Assembly (NCBI RefSeq): GCF_014650895.1 | Contig: NZ_BMVV01000011.1 | Span: 124,001-188,000, forward strand | DNA length: 64,000 nucleotides | Origin: Streptomyces omiyaensis | Lineage (GTDB): Bacteria; Actinomycetota; Actinomycetes; Streptomycetales; Streptomycetaceae | Reading direction: 5' to 3' | Part shown: piece by piece, positions 8,359 to 16,728 of the stretch | Layout of the letters: the number at the start of each line of letters is the position of its first letter | How positions within the stretch are numbered: position 1 is the first letter of the stretch | Translations under genes and position numbers: made by a program | The notes under the pieces: generated by a model | The model's database searches: none | Told to the model about the DNA's origin: nothing | The model's input: only the letters and a program-made list of their open reading frames with translations

Positions 8359-9258
8359 CTAGCGGAGGCCCTCGGCCAGGACCTTCTCGGTGGCGGCGCG
8401 GACGGCGGCCTCGACGGTTCCGGTGAGCGGCAGCCGCGGCGGGCGGGTCGGGCCGCCGGGGCGGCCGGCGAGGTCCATGGAGAGCTTGATCGCCTGGACG
8501 AACTCGGTCTTGGAGTCCCAGCGGTAGAGGCTGTGCAGGGACTTGTAGAGCGGCAGCGCGGTGGCGAGGTCGCCGGCGACGGCGGCGCGGTAGAGCGTGG
8601 CGGCGGAGTCGGGCAGGGCGTTGGGGTAGCCGGCGATCCAGCCGACGGCCCCGGCGAGGGCGAGCTCCAGGAGGACGTCGTCGGCGCCGACGAGGAGGTC
8701 GAGGCCGGGGGCGAGCTCGGCGATCTCGTAGGCGCGGCGGACGTCTCCGCTGAACTCCTTGACGGCGACGACGTTCCCGTCGGCGTGGAGGCGGGCGAGG
8801 AGAGCCGGGGTGAGGTCGACCTTGGTGTCGATGGGGTTGTTGTAGGCCACGATCGGCAGGCCGGCCCGGGCGACCTCGGCGTAGTGGGCGCGGACCGCCT
8901 GCTCGTCGGCGCGGTAGGCGTTCGGCGGCAGGAGGAGGACGGAGCCGGCGCCGGCCTCGGCGGCCTGCTCGGCCCAGCGGCGGGATTCGGCGGAGCCGTA
9001 GGCGGCGACGCCGGGCATGACGCGGGCGCCGTCGCCGGCCGCCTCGACGGCGGTGCGGACGACCGCGGCGCGCTCGGCGTCGGTGAGGGTCTGGTACTCG
9101 CCGAGGGAGCCGTTGGGCACGACGCCGTCGCAGCCGTGGGCGATGAGCCAGCGGACGTGGTCGGCGTAGGCGTCGAGGTCGACGGAGAGGTCCTCGCGCA
9201 GCGGCAGGGTGGTGGCGACCATGATGCCGTGCCAGGGGCGGGTGCGGGTGTCGGTCAT
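8359..9258 (-). CDS. Dihydrodipicolinate synthase family, probable pyrroline-4-hydroxy-2-carboxylate deaminase
   Basis: A 299-residue class I aldolase-fold protein. The Schiff-base lysine is K167 (V-A-V-K-E-F-S-G-D) and the catalytic tyrosine is Y139 (V-A-Y-N-N-P). In hydroxyproline catabolism this family converts delta1-pyrroline-4-hydroxy-2-carboxylate to alpha-ketoglutarate semialdehyde and ammonia. Its place next to two epimerases and a D-amino-acid dehydrogenase makes that reaction much more likely than lysine biosynthesis. The ATG at 9258 has AAAGGAG upstream; an in-frame ATG ten codons earlier overlaps the operator and lacks a ribosome-binding site. First gene of the 9258-to-5352 operon. 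Confidence 0.9.
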   Translation of the reverse strand: MTDTRTRPWHGIMVATTLPLREDLSVDLDAYADHVRWLIAHGCDGVVPNGSLGEYQTLTDAERAAVVRTAVEAAGDGARVMPGVAAYGSAESRRWAEQAAEAGAGSVLLLPPNAYRADEQAVRAHYAEVARAGLPIVAYNNPIDTKVDLTPALLARLHADGNVVAVKEFSGDVRRAYEIAELAPGLDLLVGADDVLLELALAGAVGWIAGYPNALPDSAATLYRAAVAGDLATALPLYKSLHSLYRWDSKTEFVQAIKLSMDLAGRPGGPTRPPRLPLTGTVEAAVRAATEKVLAEGLR

Positions 9259-9281
9259 CGTGACGTACTCCTTTGTAGTGT

Positions 9282-9293
9282 GTGACATTTTAC
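9282..9293 (-). promoter_or_regulatory. Putative GntR operator, deaminase operon promoter
   Basis: Minus-strand GTAAAATGTCAC, 25-36 bases before the deaminase ATG and just upstream of its AAAGGAG. It is the AT-richest part of the gap and coincides with the likely -10 region, as expected for repression by steric block. Confidence 0.65.
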
Positions 9294-9339
9294 TAGGGGG
9301 TGTGCGGCGGCCACAAGGGTGCGGACGCCACGAAAGGCG

Positions 9340-10752
9340 CTAGTCGACGGGGAGCGCGGGCAGCTCGGCGAGCTGCCCGAGGCGCACGGGGCAGGCCAGC
9401 GGCCTGCGGTCGGCCGACGGCCCGTCACCCGCCAGCGCGGCCACGGCCGGACCGCACATCCGGCCCTGGCACCAGCCCATCCCGGCCCGGGTCAGCAGCT
9501 TGACCGTGCGCGCGTCGGTGGCGCCCAGGTCCTCCACCGCCTCGCGGACGCGCCCGGCGGGCACCTCCTCGCAGCGGCAGACCGCCGTCTCCTCGCGGAG
9601 CCAGCCGGTCCAGCCGGGGCCGGGCCGGTGGGCGGCGCCCATGACGTCGGCGAAGGCCCGCAGCCGCGCGCGGCGCCGGACGAGGGCGGGGGGCACGGCC
9701 CGTCCGGCGATCGTGTGGGCCGCGATCTCCCCCTCGGTCAGGGCGAGCGGGGCACCCCCGACCCCACCGGCCTCGCCCGCCGCCCAGACGCCCGGCACCG
9801 AGGTGCGCAGGCCGGGGGTGAGGACGAGGGCGACGGTGCCGTCCGCGGCGGCGCGGGTGGCGCAGCCGAGGGCGGTCGCGAGGGAGAGCTCGGGGACCAG
9901 GCCGTGGCCGACGGCGACCGCGTCGCAGGGGACGCGGCGCCCGGTGCCTGGCACGGGCCGCCAGTCCCGGTCGAGCCGGGCCACCGTCACCGCCTCGACC
10001 CGGTCGGTGCCGTGCGCCTCGACGACGGCGTGCCGGAGCAGCGGACGGACCCGGTGGCGCAGCAGCGCCCCGCCGTGGACGGCGCCTTCGGCGAGCTTGG
10101 CCGGGTTGCGCAGCAGGGTGCCGGGGTGCCGGGCGTACGGCACGTATCCGGAGGCCTCGACGACGGCGGGGACCCGGGCGCCGGCGGCGGCGAGCGAGGC
10201 GGCGACGGCGAGCAGCAGCGGCCCGCTGCCCGCGACGACGACGCGGCGGCCGGGCAGCACGAGCCCGCTCTTGAGCATGGCCTGCGCTCCCCCGGCGCCG
10301 ACCACGCCGGGCAGGGTCCAGCCGGGGAAGGGCAGGTGGCGTTCGTACGCCCCGGTGGCGAGCAGCACCGCGCGGGCGGGGACGGACTCCGCCCCGGCGT
10401 CGTCGGTGCGGGCGTGCACGGTCCAGTCGGTGCCGGAGCCGGTGACGCTCCACACCTGGTGGCCCGCCAGGTGGCGCACCCGGCCCCCGCGCGCGTGGGC
10501 GCGCAGCTCGGCCTCGCGGCCGGCGAAGGCGGCCCAGTCGTGGTGGAGGGCCTTGGGGCGGGCGGCGCCGAGGGCCGGTTCGGGGTGGCGGTAGTACTGG
10601 CCGCCGGGGCGGCTGCCCGCGTCGAGCAGGGCGACGGTGAGGCCGAGCGAGGCGGCGGTGACGGCGGCGGCGAGGCCGGCGGGGCCGGCGCCGACGACGG
10701 CGAGGTCCACGGGCGCGGGCGCGGGCCGGGGCTCAGACGGCGAGGTCGTCAT
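9340..10752 (-). CDS. D-hydroxyproline dehydrogenase, FAD/NAD-binding Fe-S subunit
   Basis: A 470-residue pyridine-nucleotide-disulfide-type flavoprotein. The N-terminal FAD motif is V-G-A-G-P-A-G-L-A-A-A and a second dinucleotide motif is V-A-G-S-G-P-L-L-L-A. C-terminally there is a BFD-like four-cysteine module: C-R-C-E-E-V followed by G-M-G-W-C-Q-G-R-M-C. This architecture matches the alpha subunit of heteromeric opine/octopine and cis-4-hydroxy-D-proline dehydrogenases (OoxA, HcnB and LhpE/F-like). It overlaps the ferredoxin-like gene by 20 nt, so the three subunits are made together. Confidence 0.88.
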   Translation of the reverse strand: MTTSPSEPRPAPAPVDLAVVGAGPAGLAAAVTAASLGLTVALLDAGSRPGGQYYRHPEPALGAARPKALHHDWAAFAGREAELRAHARGGRVRHLAGHQVWSVTGSGTDWTVHARTDDAGAESVPARAVLLATGAYERHLPFPGWTLPGVVGAGGAQAMLKSGLVLPGRRVVVAGSGPLLLAVAASLAAAGARVPAVVEASGYVPYARHPGTLLRNPAKLAEGAVHGGALLRHRVRPLLRHAVVEAHGTDRVEAVTVARLDRDWRPVPGTGRRVPCDAVAVGHGLVPELSLATALGCATRAAADGTVALVLTPGLRTSVPGVWAAGEAGGVGGAPLALTEGEIAAHTIAGRAVPPALVRRRARLRAFADVMGAAHRPGPGWTGWLREETAVCRCEEVPAGRVREAVEDLGATDARTVKLLTRAGMGWCQGRMCGPAVAALAGDGPSADRRPLACPVRLGQLAELPALPVD

Positions 10753-11050
10753 GGCCGGTTCCCTCCTGGCTGGTGACGAGGCCTCCGGGGCGGGCCGGGA
10801 CGAGGCAGGCGCGGCGGTTGGGCGCGCCGTCGACGGTGACGAGGCAGTCGAAGCACTGGCCGATCCCGCAGAAGGCGCCGCGGGGTTCGCCGCCGTGCCG
10901 GGTGGTGCGCCAGGCGAGGACGCCCGCGCCCCAGAGGGCGGCGGCGACGGTCTGTCCGGCGGCGGCCGGGATCTCCCGTCCGTCGAAGCGGAAGGTGAAG
11001 GTCTCCTGCGGCGCGCCTCCGACGAGGGCGCGCGGGGTGCGGCGGGTCAA
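10733..11050 (-). CDS. D-hydroxyproline dehydrogenase, small [2Fe-2S] subunit
   Basis: A 105-residue ferredoxin-like protein (HcnA/OoxC type). Its cysteines follow the plant-type pattern C-x4-C-x2-C (F-C-G-I-G-Q-C-F-D-C) with the last ligand in R-A-C-L-V-P-A. It would carry electrons from the FAD centres toward the quinone pool or another acceptor. No ATG or GTG is suitable; a TTG at 11050 overlaps the preceding gene's TGA by 4 nt, which is the same coupling used elsewhere in the island. Confidence 0.85.
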   Translation of the reverse strand: MTRRTPRALVGGAPQETFTFRFDGREIPAAAGQTVAAALWGAGVLAWRTTRHGGEPRGAFCGIGQCFDCLVTVDGAPNRRACLVPARPGGLVTSQEGTGHDDLAV

Positions 11051-12228
11051 CTCTGCTGCTCCTGCGGGGGGACGGTGTCTGCGGGGCCGAAGTCCCGCCC
11101 GGGGCGGAAGGGCGCCGGGTCGAGCGGGGGCGCGGTGCCGGTGAGGGCGGCGGCGACGAGGGCGCCGGTGGCGGGGGCGAGCCCGATGCCCGCCCCTTCG
11201 TGGCCGCAGGCGTGGTGGAGGCCGGGGACGCGCGGGTCGGCGCCGATCGCCGGCAGGTGGTCGGGGAGGTAGGGGCGGAAGCCGTGGTAGGCGCGGAGCA
11301 CCTGCACGTCGGCGAGGACCGGGAAGAGCGCGGCGGCCTGGGCGGCGAGCCGGCGCAGGGCCTCGGTGGAGAGGGAGCGGTCGAAGCCGACGCGTTCGCG
11401 GGTGGCGCCGATGAGGACGGGCCCGCCGGGGGTGCCCTCGACGACGGCGGAGGACTGGAGCGCGGCGGAGCCGCTGGCCACGTCGGCGATGTAGTCGGCG
11501 GCGTAGACCTTGTGGCGGACGATCCGCGGCAGCGGTTCGGTGACGAGGACGAAGCCCCGGCGGGGCAGGACGGGGAGGGGGACGCCGGCGAGCCGGGCGA
11601 CCTCGCCGCCCCAGGTGCCGGCGGCGTTGAGGACGGCGGGGGCGAGGAGTTCGCGGCGGGCGGTGCGCACGCCCCGCACGGCTCCGCTCGCCGGGTCGCG
11701 GAGGATCGCGGTGACCTCCTCGCCGAGGTGGAGCGCGGCGCCGGAGGCGGCGAGCAGCCGGGCGGCGGCCTGGGCGGGCTGGACCTGGGCGTCCTGCAGG
11801 TAGTGGAAGCCGCCGGCGAGGCCGGGGGCGAGGTGGGGTTCGAGGTCGGCGAGCCGGTCGGCGGGGATCTCGGTGGCGGTGACGCCGGCCGCCCGCTGGC
11901 CCTCCGCGAAGGCGCGGAGGGCCCGGAGGGCGGGCTCGTCGGGCGCCACGACGAGCCCGCCCTTGGGCTCGTACTCGGTCTCCGGCGGGAGTGTGGCGGA
12001 GAGTTCGCGCCAGAGTCTCGTGGACAGCAGCGCGAGGTCGAGCTCGGGGCCCGCCTCCTTGTCGGAGACGAGCAGGTTGCCTTCCCCGGCGCCGGTGGTT
12101 CCGCCCGCGACGGGACCGCGGTCGACCACGGCGACGGTGAGTCCGGAGCGGGCCGCGTAGTAGGCGCAGGCGGCGCCGACGACGCCGGCTCCGATGATCA
12201 CGACGTCCGGGGAGTGTCTCTTGGGCAC
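11047..12228 (-). CDS. D-hydroxyproline dehydrogenase, DAO-type catalytic subunit
   Basis: A 393-residue FAD-dependent oxidoreductase of the D-amino-acid oxidase/glycine oxidase family (OoxB, HcnC, SoxB-like). The FAD motif is V-I-I-G-A-G-V-V-G-A-A-C. The C-terminal F-R-P-Y-L-P-D-H-L-P-A-I-G and C-G-H-E-G-A-G-I-G-L-A-P blocks close the flavin site. It should oxidise cis-4-hydroxy-D-proline to delta1-pyrroline-4-hydroxy-2-carboxylate. The GTG at 12228 has no Shine-Dalgarno, and a putative operator/-10 region lies 5 bases upstream, so the mRNA may be leaderless. First gene of a three-gene operon. Confidence 0.88.
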   Translation of the reverse strand: MPKRHSPDVVIIGAGVVGAACAYYAARSGLTVAVVDRGPVAGGTTGAGEGNLLVSDKEAGPELDLALLSTRLWRELSATLPPETEYEPKGGLVVAPDEPALRALRAFAEGQRAAGVTATEIPADRLADLEPHLAPGLAGGFHYLQDAQVQPAQAAARLLAASGAALHLGEEVTAILRDPASGAVRGVRTARRELLAPAVLNAAGTWGGEVARLAGVPLPVLPRRGFVLVTEPLPRIVRHKVYAADYIADVASGSAALQSSAVVEGTPGGPVLIGATRERVGFDRSLSTEALRRLAAQAAALFPVLADVQVLRAYHGFRPYLPDHLPAIGADPRVPGLHHACGHEGAGIGLAPATGALVAAALTGTAPPLDPAPFRPGRDFGPADTVPPQEQQS

Positions 12229-12232
12229 GGCA

Positions 12233-12244
12233 GTAATATGTCAC
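12233..12244 (+). promoter_or_regulatory. Putative GntR operator, dehydrogenase operon promoter
   Basis: GTAATATGTCAC inside a near-palindrome, AATATGTCACATT (12235-12247, 10 of 13 positions symmetric). On the minus strand it overlaps the TATTAC that would serve as -10 for a leaderless transcript starting at the GTG. Confidence 0.62.
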
Positions 12245-12295
12245 ATTCTTCTCGCGGTGCCCAGACCCTTCCGGGTCCGGGCGCCGGACGTCCTT

Positions 12296-12362
12296 CCCGA
12301 CGGGGCGGACGGCGGATTTCCCGACGGGGCGGACGGCGTTTTCCCCGACGGGGCGGACGGCG
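12296..12362. repeat. Three 19-bp tandem repeats after the collagenase gene
   Basis: The 19-mer CCCGACGGGGCGGACGGCG occurs identically at 12296-12314, 12320-12338 and 12344-12362, with a 24-bp period and 5-bp spacers. The third copy abuts the collagenase stop codon (12363-12365). It lies between the collagenase end and the dehydrogenase operator. Its function is unknown. Confidence 0.9.
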
Positions 12363-14720
12363 TCAGCTGCGCAGCGGGCCCTCGCAGCGGAAGTCGGAGG
12401 TGCCGGCCGTCCGGCTGCTCCAGATGTCGACCCGCCCGAAGGAACAGTTCATGTCGGCCAGGTTGTTGGTGGCGGCGCCGGCCCGGTCGAGGAGGAAGTA
12501 GTCGACGGTCTCGGACATGTCCTTGAAGACCTTGTCGGGGCTGTTCGCGTCCGTCAGGTTGGCGGTGATCCGGCCGGTGCAGACGAAGCGGCGCTTGCCG
12601 TACTCGCCCGCCTCCACGCAGTCGGGGGTGTTCCGGGTGGCGGCGGCGAAGGCCGAGCGGACGGCCGCGACGTCCCAGTCCCGCAGGTACCCGTTGGCCG
12701 TGTAGGTGGTGTTCGGGACGTGGAGCCGGTCGACCTCGGCGATCCGCGCGTCCAGGAAGCGGTCGTAGCCCTGCTGGAGGCCGGCGTCGGCGCCGAGCCG
12801 CTCGCGCCAGGCGTCGTAGCCGGCGACGTCGTCCGCGCGGAGGCGGTCGTACATCTCCCGGATCAGCGAGGGGCGCTCGGTCCACAGGTACTCGAAGAAG
12901 GTGCCGGAGTAGTTGTAGAAGCGGAAGCCGTCGCCGGAGTAGGTGGCGTGCAGGATCTGCCGGACGGTCATCCGGGGGCCGCCGCCCGCCGTGTCGTCGA
13001 TGACCCCCTGGACCAGCGACCTGCGGACGGCGATGCCGTCGTCGCGGGTGGCGCCGTCGAAGAACTCGGCCGTGCCCTCGTCCATGAAGGTGGTCCGGTC
13101 GGCCTGGTACCAGGGGCCCTGGCCGAAGGTGCCGGGGACGGCGAACCGCCCGTTGAGGTAGTGCGTGTACTCGTGGCGGAAGAGCTCCTCCAGGGTGAGC
13201 CGGGAGTCCTGCGGCACGCGCCGCTGGTAGGTGTAGAAGGTGGCGCCCCTCTCGATGTAGATGCCGCCGTTGTCCGTGTCGTAGCCGGTCAGCACCGGGT
13301 GGTAGACCTCGTAGTCGGCGCGCGAGCCGTACAGGACGATGTTCAGGGTGGTGTTGGTGTCGCCCGCCAGCGGCTGCTCGGTGCCGAGGACCCGGTGGAA
13401 CTGCGCCTTGACCTGCTTGCTCGCGTAGTAGAGCTGGTCGACGGTGGCCCGGTCGAGGCCGGTGCGGACCTTGAGGGCGCCGTTGTCGTAGGTGTACGTG
13501 TACGGGAAGATCCGGGCCTCGATGTCGGCCTTGCAGACGCCGTACGGGGCACAGGCCTCGTAGAAGTTCAGCCAGGAGACGATCTTGGCCCAGGGCTGGC
13601 TGCCGTAGCCCCAGGCGGCCTCGACGGGGCGGTAGAGGGCGTCGAGGTCGGCGACGATGCCGGCCCGCACTCCGGCGACCTCGCCGAAGCGGCCGTACTC
13701 GAGGAGCGCGTCGCGGACGACCCAGGCGTTGGCGGTGCCCTTGAGGTGGGTGTGGCCGGCGAAGGCCTTGAAGGCGGCGCGGTAGGCCGGGTCGGCGGCG
13801 ACGGCCGCGTGGAAGGCCGCGTCCTGGTTCCCGGAGTAGATGCCCAGGTAGTTGACGGAGAGTCCGGCGAGCGCGGCACCGGCCCAGGCCGGGTCGTGGT
13901 GGGTGGCGGGGTGCGCCGGGTCCATGGTGGCGAGCACCCGGGTGATGAGGCCGAGCTGGTGCTGGCGCAGGCCGGGGGCGCTGCCGGCGTAGAGGGCCTC
14001 GCGGAGGGTGCGGGCGTTGCTCGGGGTGGCGTCGAAGGTGCGGGCGGCGGAGCCGAGGGCGGCGACGGCCCGGCGGATCGCGTCGACGGTCGGGGCGTCC
14101 GTGATGTCGATCTCGGCGCGCGAGAAGTCGTGGTAGGCGACCGCGTGCAGATAGGTGAACATCTCCTCCAGGTGGGAGGAGTTGCGGCCGTCGTGGGCGG
14201 CCGCCAGGGCGGAGATCCGGTGCGCGACGGCCTGCACGTGGGCGTCGGACATCACCGGCGCGAGCCGGGCGTCCCAGGTCCAGATCAGGCCGCTCAGACA
14301 GCCGTCGGCGGTGACGGCGGGGTCGGCGAGGAAGTCGGCGAAGGCGGCCGGGGAGAGCCCGGTGACGCCGTCGAGGGTGCAGGGGACGCCGGCGGCGAGG
14401 GTGGTGGCGGGCGCGGCGGGGGCGCTCCGCTTCTTCGCGGCGGACGCCTCGTCCTTCTTCGCCTGTCCGGGGACGCGGGCCCGGGTGTCGCCGGTGCCGC
14501 CGGGGGCGGTGGCCGGGGCGGGCGTGGCGGCGCGGGGCTGGGCGAATCGCTCCACCTCGTCGAAGGGGTTCGACGCGGCGGGCGCGGGGGCGCCGGTGGC
14601 GGCGGCGCGCGGGGCGGGGGCCGCGGCGGCCTGCGGCGCGGCCTGGCCGGCGGAGGCCACGAGGGTCACGGCTATCGCGGTGCCGAGGAGGGAGGAGCGC
14701 ACGACTCGGTGCTGGGACAC
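12363..14720 (-). CDS. Secreted M9-family collagenase
   Basis: A 785-residue gluzincin metalloprotease. A signal peptide (about residues 1-28, hydrophobic core then A-S-A-G-Q-A-A) is followed by an Ala/Pro-rich linker to about residue 100. An M9N-type helical activator region leads to the peptidase domain. The zinc site is H516-E-Y-T-H520; the third ligand E548 lies in D-E-G-T-A-E-F, 28 residues after the second histidine, the same spacing as in clostridial ColG as I recall it. The GTG at 14720 has AGGAGA upstream. Collagenases of this family cut triple-helical collagen, which is about one-tenth hydroxyproline. Placement directly before the hydroxyproline genes makes a shared nutritional role very likely. 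No polycystic kidney disease or collagen-binding domain is evident at the C-terminus. Confidence 0.93.
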   Translation of the reverse strand: MSQHRVVRSSLLGTAIAVTLVASAGQAAPQAAAAPAPRAAATGAPAPAASNPFDEVERFAQPRAATPAPATAPGGTGDTRARVPGQAKKDEASAAKKRSAPAAPATTLAAGVPCTLDGVTGLSPAAFADFLADPAVTADGCLSGLIWTWDARLAPVMSDAHVQAVAHRISALAAAHDGRNSSHLEEMFTYLHAVAYHDFSRAEIDITDAPTVDAIRRAVAALGSAARTFDATPSNARTLREALYAGSAPGLRQHQLGLITRVLATMDPAHPATHHDPAWAGAALAGLSVNYLGIYSGNQDAAFHAAVAADPAYRAAFKAFAGHTHLKGTANAWVVRDALLEYGRFGEVAGVRAGIVADLDALYRPVEAAWGYGSQPWAKIVSWLNFYEACAPYGVCKADIEARIFPYTYTYDNGALKVRTGLDRATVDQLYYASKQVKAQFHRVLGTEQPLAGDTNTTLNIVLYGSRADYEVYHPVLTGYDTDNGGIYIERGATFYTYQRRVPQDSRLTLEELFRHEYTHYLNGRFAVPGTFGQGPWYQADRTTFMDEGTAEFFDGATRDDGIAVRRSLVQGVIDDTAGGGPRMTVRQILHATYSGDGFRFYNYSGTFFEYLWTERPSLIREMYDRLRADDVAGYDAWRERLGADAGLQQGYDRFLDARIAEVDRLHVPNTTYTANGYLRDWDVAAVRSAFAAATRNTPDCVEAGEYGKRRFVCTGRITANLTDANSPDKVFKDMSETVDYFLLDRAGAATNNLADMNCSFGRVDIWSSRTAGTSDFRCEGPLRS

Positions 14721-14875
14721 GAGGTCTCCTGGGAAGGGGGTGGGGTCGGAAGGTGCGCGGCCGACCGGAGTGATCTGAACGGGAGTTGGCGGAAAGGCAT
14801 CCGTTCACCACGCGATCGGTAACATAGTAATGTGAAATTGCACTGACAACCCCTGTGCACACGTCAGTTGCCCGC

Positions 14876-14922
14876 CCGGGCGTCCGCCTCCGTGAGGGAT
14901 ACGGGGGGAGGCGGACGCCCGG
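14876..14922. terminator. Hairpin between TPR gene and collagenase promoter
   Basis: Perfect 16-bp inverted repeat, arms 14876-14891 and 14907-14922, with a 15-nt loop. It lies 29 bases beyond the minus-strand TPR gene's stop and before the collagenase promoter region, so it should insulate the collagenase gene from read-through. Confidence 0.8.
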
Positions 14923-14950
14923 CCCTCCGGACGGGCGGTGAACTCGGAGG

Positions 14951-16405
14951 TCAGAAGGGTGCGTCCGGTACGGGGCCGAGCCCGGGCGCGGTCGGCCTCA
15001 GCCCCTTCACCGCCCCCTCCGCCCGCTCCCGCGCCACCGCCGCCAGGGCCGCGTCACCGATCGCATCGGCCAGCCGGGCCCGGCCCAGCCAGTTGTACGG
15101 GCTGTCCGGACGCAGCCCGTCCCGCTCGCTCAGCAGCAGCCGGGCCCGGTCGTGGTCCCCGGCGGCGAGCGCCGACTCCAGCAGCGTCCGCTGGACGGCG
15201 TCCCGCTGCGCGTGGCTGCCGCCGAAGACCTGGATCCTGCGGCGCACCGGCCACAGCAGCTCCACCACGGCGGCGTGATCGCCCCTCCCCTGCGCCACCA
15301 GCGCCTCGCAGACCGGGAGTCCGACCTCCGCCGTCATGACGTGGTTGGAGAGCGCCCGCCGGTCCCCGGCCGCACCGGCCAGCCACCGGCGGCGGTCGGC
15401 CACCAGCGCCTCCGCCTCCGCGATCCGCCCGGCCCCCACGTACGCCATCACCGCGTGGGCGTCGTTGAAGGCGTAGAACGGCGGGTCGGCCCGCCCCGCC
15501 CAGGCGTCGGCGAGCCGCGCCCAGCGCTCCGGCTCCTCCCGGCCGGCCAGCCGCAGCCGCCACAGCAGCGCGGCGGCGTCGAGGAGCTCCATCGCCAGCC
15601 CCGCCGACCCCGCGTGGTGGACGGCCGCGTCGTAGACGCGCAGCGCGGTCTCCTCGGCGCCCGCCTCCAGGGCGTACAGGGCGTAGTGCCACCAGTTGTG
15701 CACCGTCAGGTAGTTGCCGCGCGTCCAGTCCCCGGCGCGCGCGTCGAGGAAGGCGACGCCCTCGGCGACCCTGCCCTGCATCTCGTAGGTGTGGGTGACG
15801 GCGTGCACCGCCCACACGTCCGCCGGATGCCGCTGGAGCGCCGCGAGGCCGGTCTCCTCCGCGCGCCGGTAGTGCCCGGACTCCTCCAGGCCGAAGGCGT
15901 ACATGCCGAGCAGCGGCCCCCGGTGCTCGTCCGCGCTCCCCCACGCCGACAGGGCCCCGCCGATCCGGTCCCGCAGCCGGACCGCGTCCCCGGTCAGGAA
16001 GTCCAGCTGGTGCCCGGCGAAGAGCGCGAGCGCGTCCCTCGGGTACGCCAGCGACAGCTCCTCCAGGAGGTCGCCCGCCCCGTGCAGGTCCCCCGCCAGA
16101 CAGGCCCCGGCGGCCGCCAGGTGGAGCCGCTCGCGCGCGGGCAGCGCGCCCGTGTCGCGCCCGGCGAGATAGCCGTCGAAGCGGGCGCGGGCCGCGGCGG
16201 CGGCGCTGTGCTCGGTGCCGAGCACGCCCAGGTAGACGGCGAAGGCCTGGGCGTCGGGCGACTCCGGGCCGGCCGCGAGGGCGTCCTCGACGGCCGGGGC
16301 CACCTCGGGCCGGAAGAAGAGCAGCGCCTCGACGGCCCGGTCCAGATGGTCCGCGCCCTCGGGGGTGCAGGCGTGCAGGGTGTTGCCGTAGCGATCGGTC
16401 GCCAA
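14951..16405 (-). CDS. TTC38-like tetratricopeptide-repeat protein
   Basis: A 484-residue all-helical protein without signal peptide. Helix pairs of TPR type recur from about residue 20 to 470 (for example H-Y-R-R-A-E-E-T-G-L-A-A-L and H-A-V-T-H-T-Y-E-M-Q-G-R). H-N-W-W-H-Y-A-L-Y and H-A-V-T-H matching the TTC38 family are strong identifiers. The function of TTC38 homologues is unknown. The start is a TTG at 16405 with GAGGAA upstream. It stands alone on its strand, closed by the 14876-14922 hairpin. Confidence 0.8.
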   Translation of the reverse strand: MATDRYGNTLHACTPEGADHLDRAVEALLFFRPEVAPAVEDALAAGPESPDAQAFAVYLGVLGTEHSAAAAARARFDGYLAGRDTGALPARERLHLAAAGACLAGDLHGAGDLLEELSLAYPRDALALFAGHQLDFLTGDAVRLRDRIGGALSAWGSADEHRGPLLGMYAFGLEESGHYRRAEETGLAALQRHPADVWAVHAVTHTYEMQGRVAEGVAFLDARAGDWTRGNYLTVHNWWHYALYALEAGAEETALRVYDAAVHHAGSAGLAMELLDAAALLWRLRLAGREEPERWARLADAWAGRADPPFYAFNDAHAVMAYVGAGRIAEAEALVADRRRWLAGAAGDRRALSNHVMTAEVGLPVCEALVAQGRGDHAAVVELLWPVRRRIQVFGGSHAQRDAVQRTLLESALAAGDHDRARLLLSERDGLRPDSPYNWLGRARLADAIGDAALAAVARERAEGAVKGLRPTAPGLGPVPDAPF

Positions 16406-16728
16406 TGCGGTTCCTCACCTCGGTTCCTCGGATGCCGCCGCGCGCCGGGACGGGCGGCCGGTGGCACGGCGGGCGGAGCGGAGGCTCCCCGCCGGCACCG
16501 GGAGCGTGCCCCGCCCGCTCCCGCCGCACTCGCCCCGCGCCTCGGCGCGCGCCCCGCGCACCACCGTCCGCCCCGCCGGGCCCGGGGCGGCGGGGCGGTG
16601 GACCCGGCGTCCGGCGGGACCGCCCGCCGCAACCGGACCGGACCCCTCCTCGCCGAAGCGCCGGTCCGGCGGCATGATCCACTGGGCCGTGCACCGCAGG
16701 GCGCGGTGCACGAGGAGAGTGAGCGTTC
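16406..16728. other. Divergent intergenic region, no gene seen
   Basis: About 320 very GC-rich bases between the divergent TPR and acetyltransferase genes. Long open frames on both strands translate to Arg/Pro/Ala-rich sequence typical of non-coding high-GC DNA. GAGAGTGAG just before 16729 is the acetyltransferase ribosome-binding region. Confidence 0.5.

Noticed and set aside
8359..9258. DapA-family gene plus lysA as a lysine biosynthesis pair
   Set aside because: They are 18 kb apart on different operons. The DapA homologue sits among hydroxyproline genes and lysA among peptidases.
12720..14822. 700-residue open frame on the plus strand
   Set aside because: Antisense to the collagenase; its translation is Gly/Val/Glu-rich low complexity, a shadow of GC-rich third positions.
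14821..14840. AT-rich AACATAGTAATGTGAAATTG before the collagenase as a fourth GntR operator
   Set aside because: It shares AGTAA and a TCACATT core (minus strand) with the other sites, but the spacing differs by two bases and it does not match GTANNATGTCAC. It is more simply part of the collagenase promoter.
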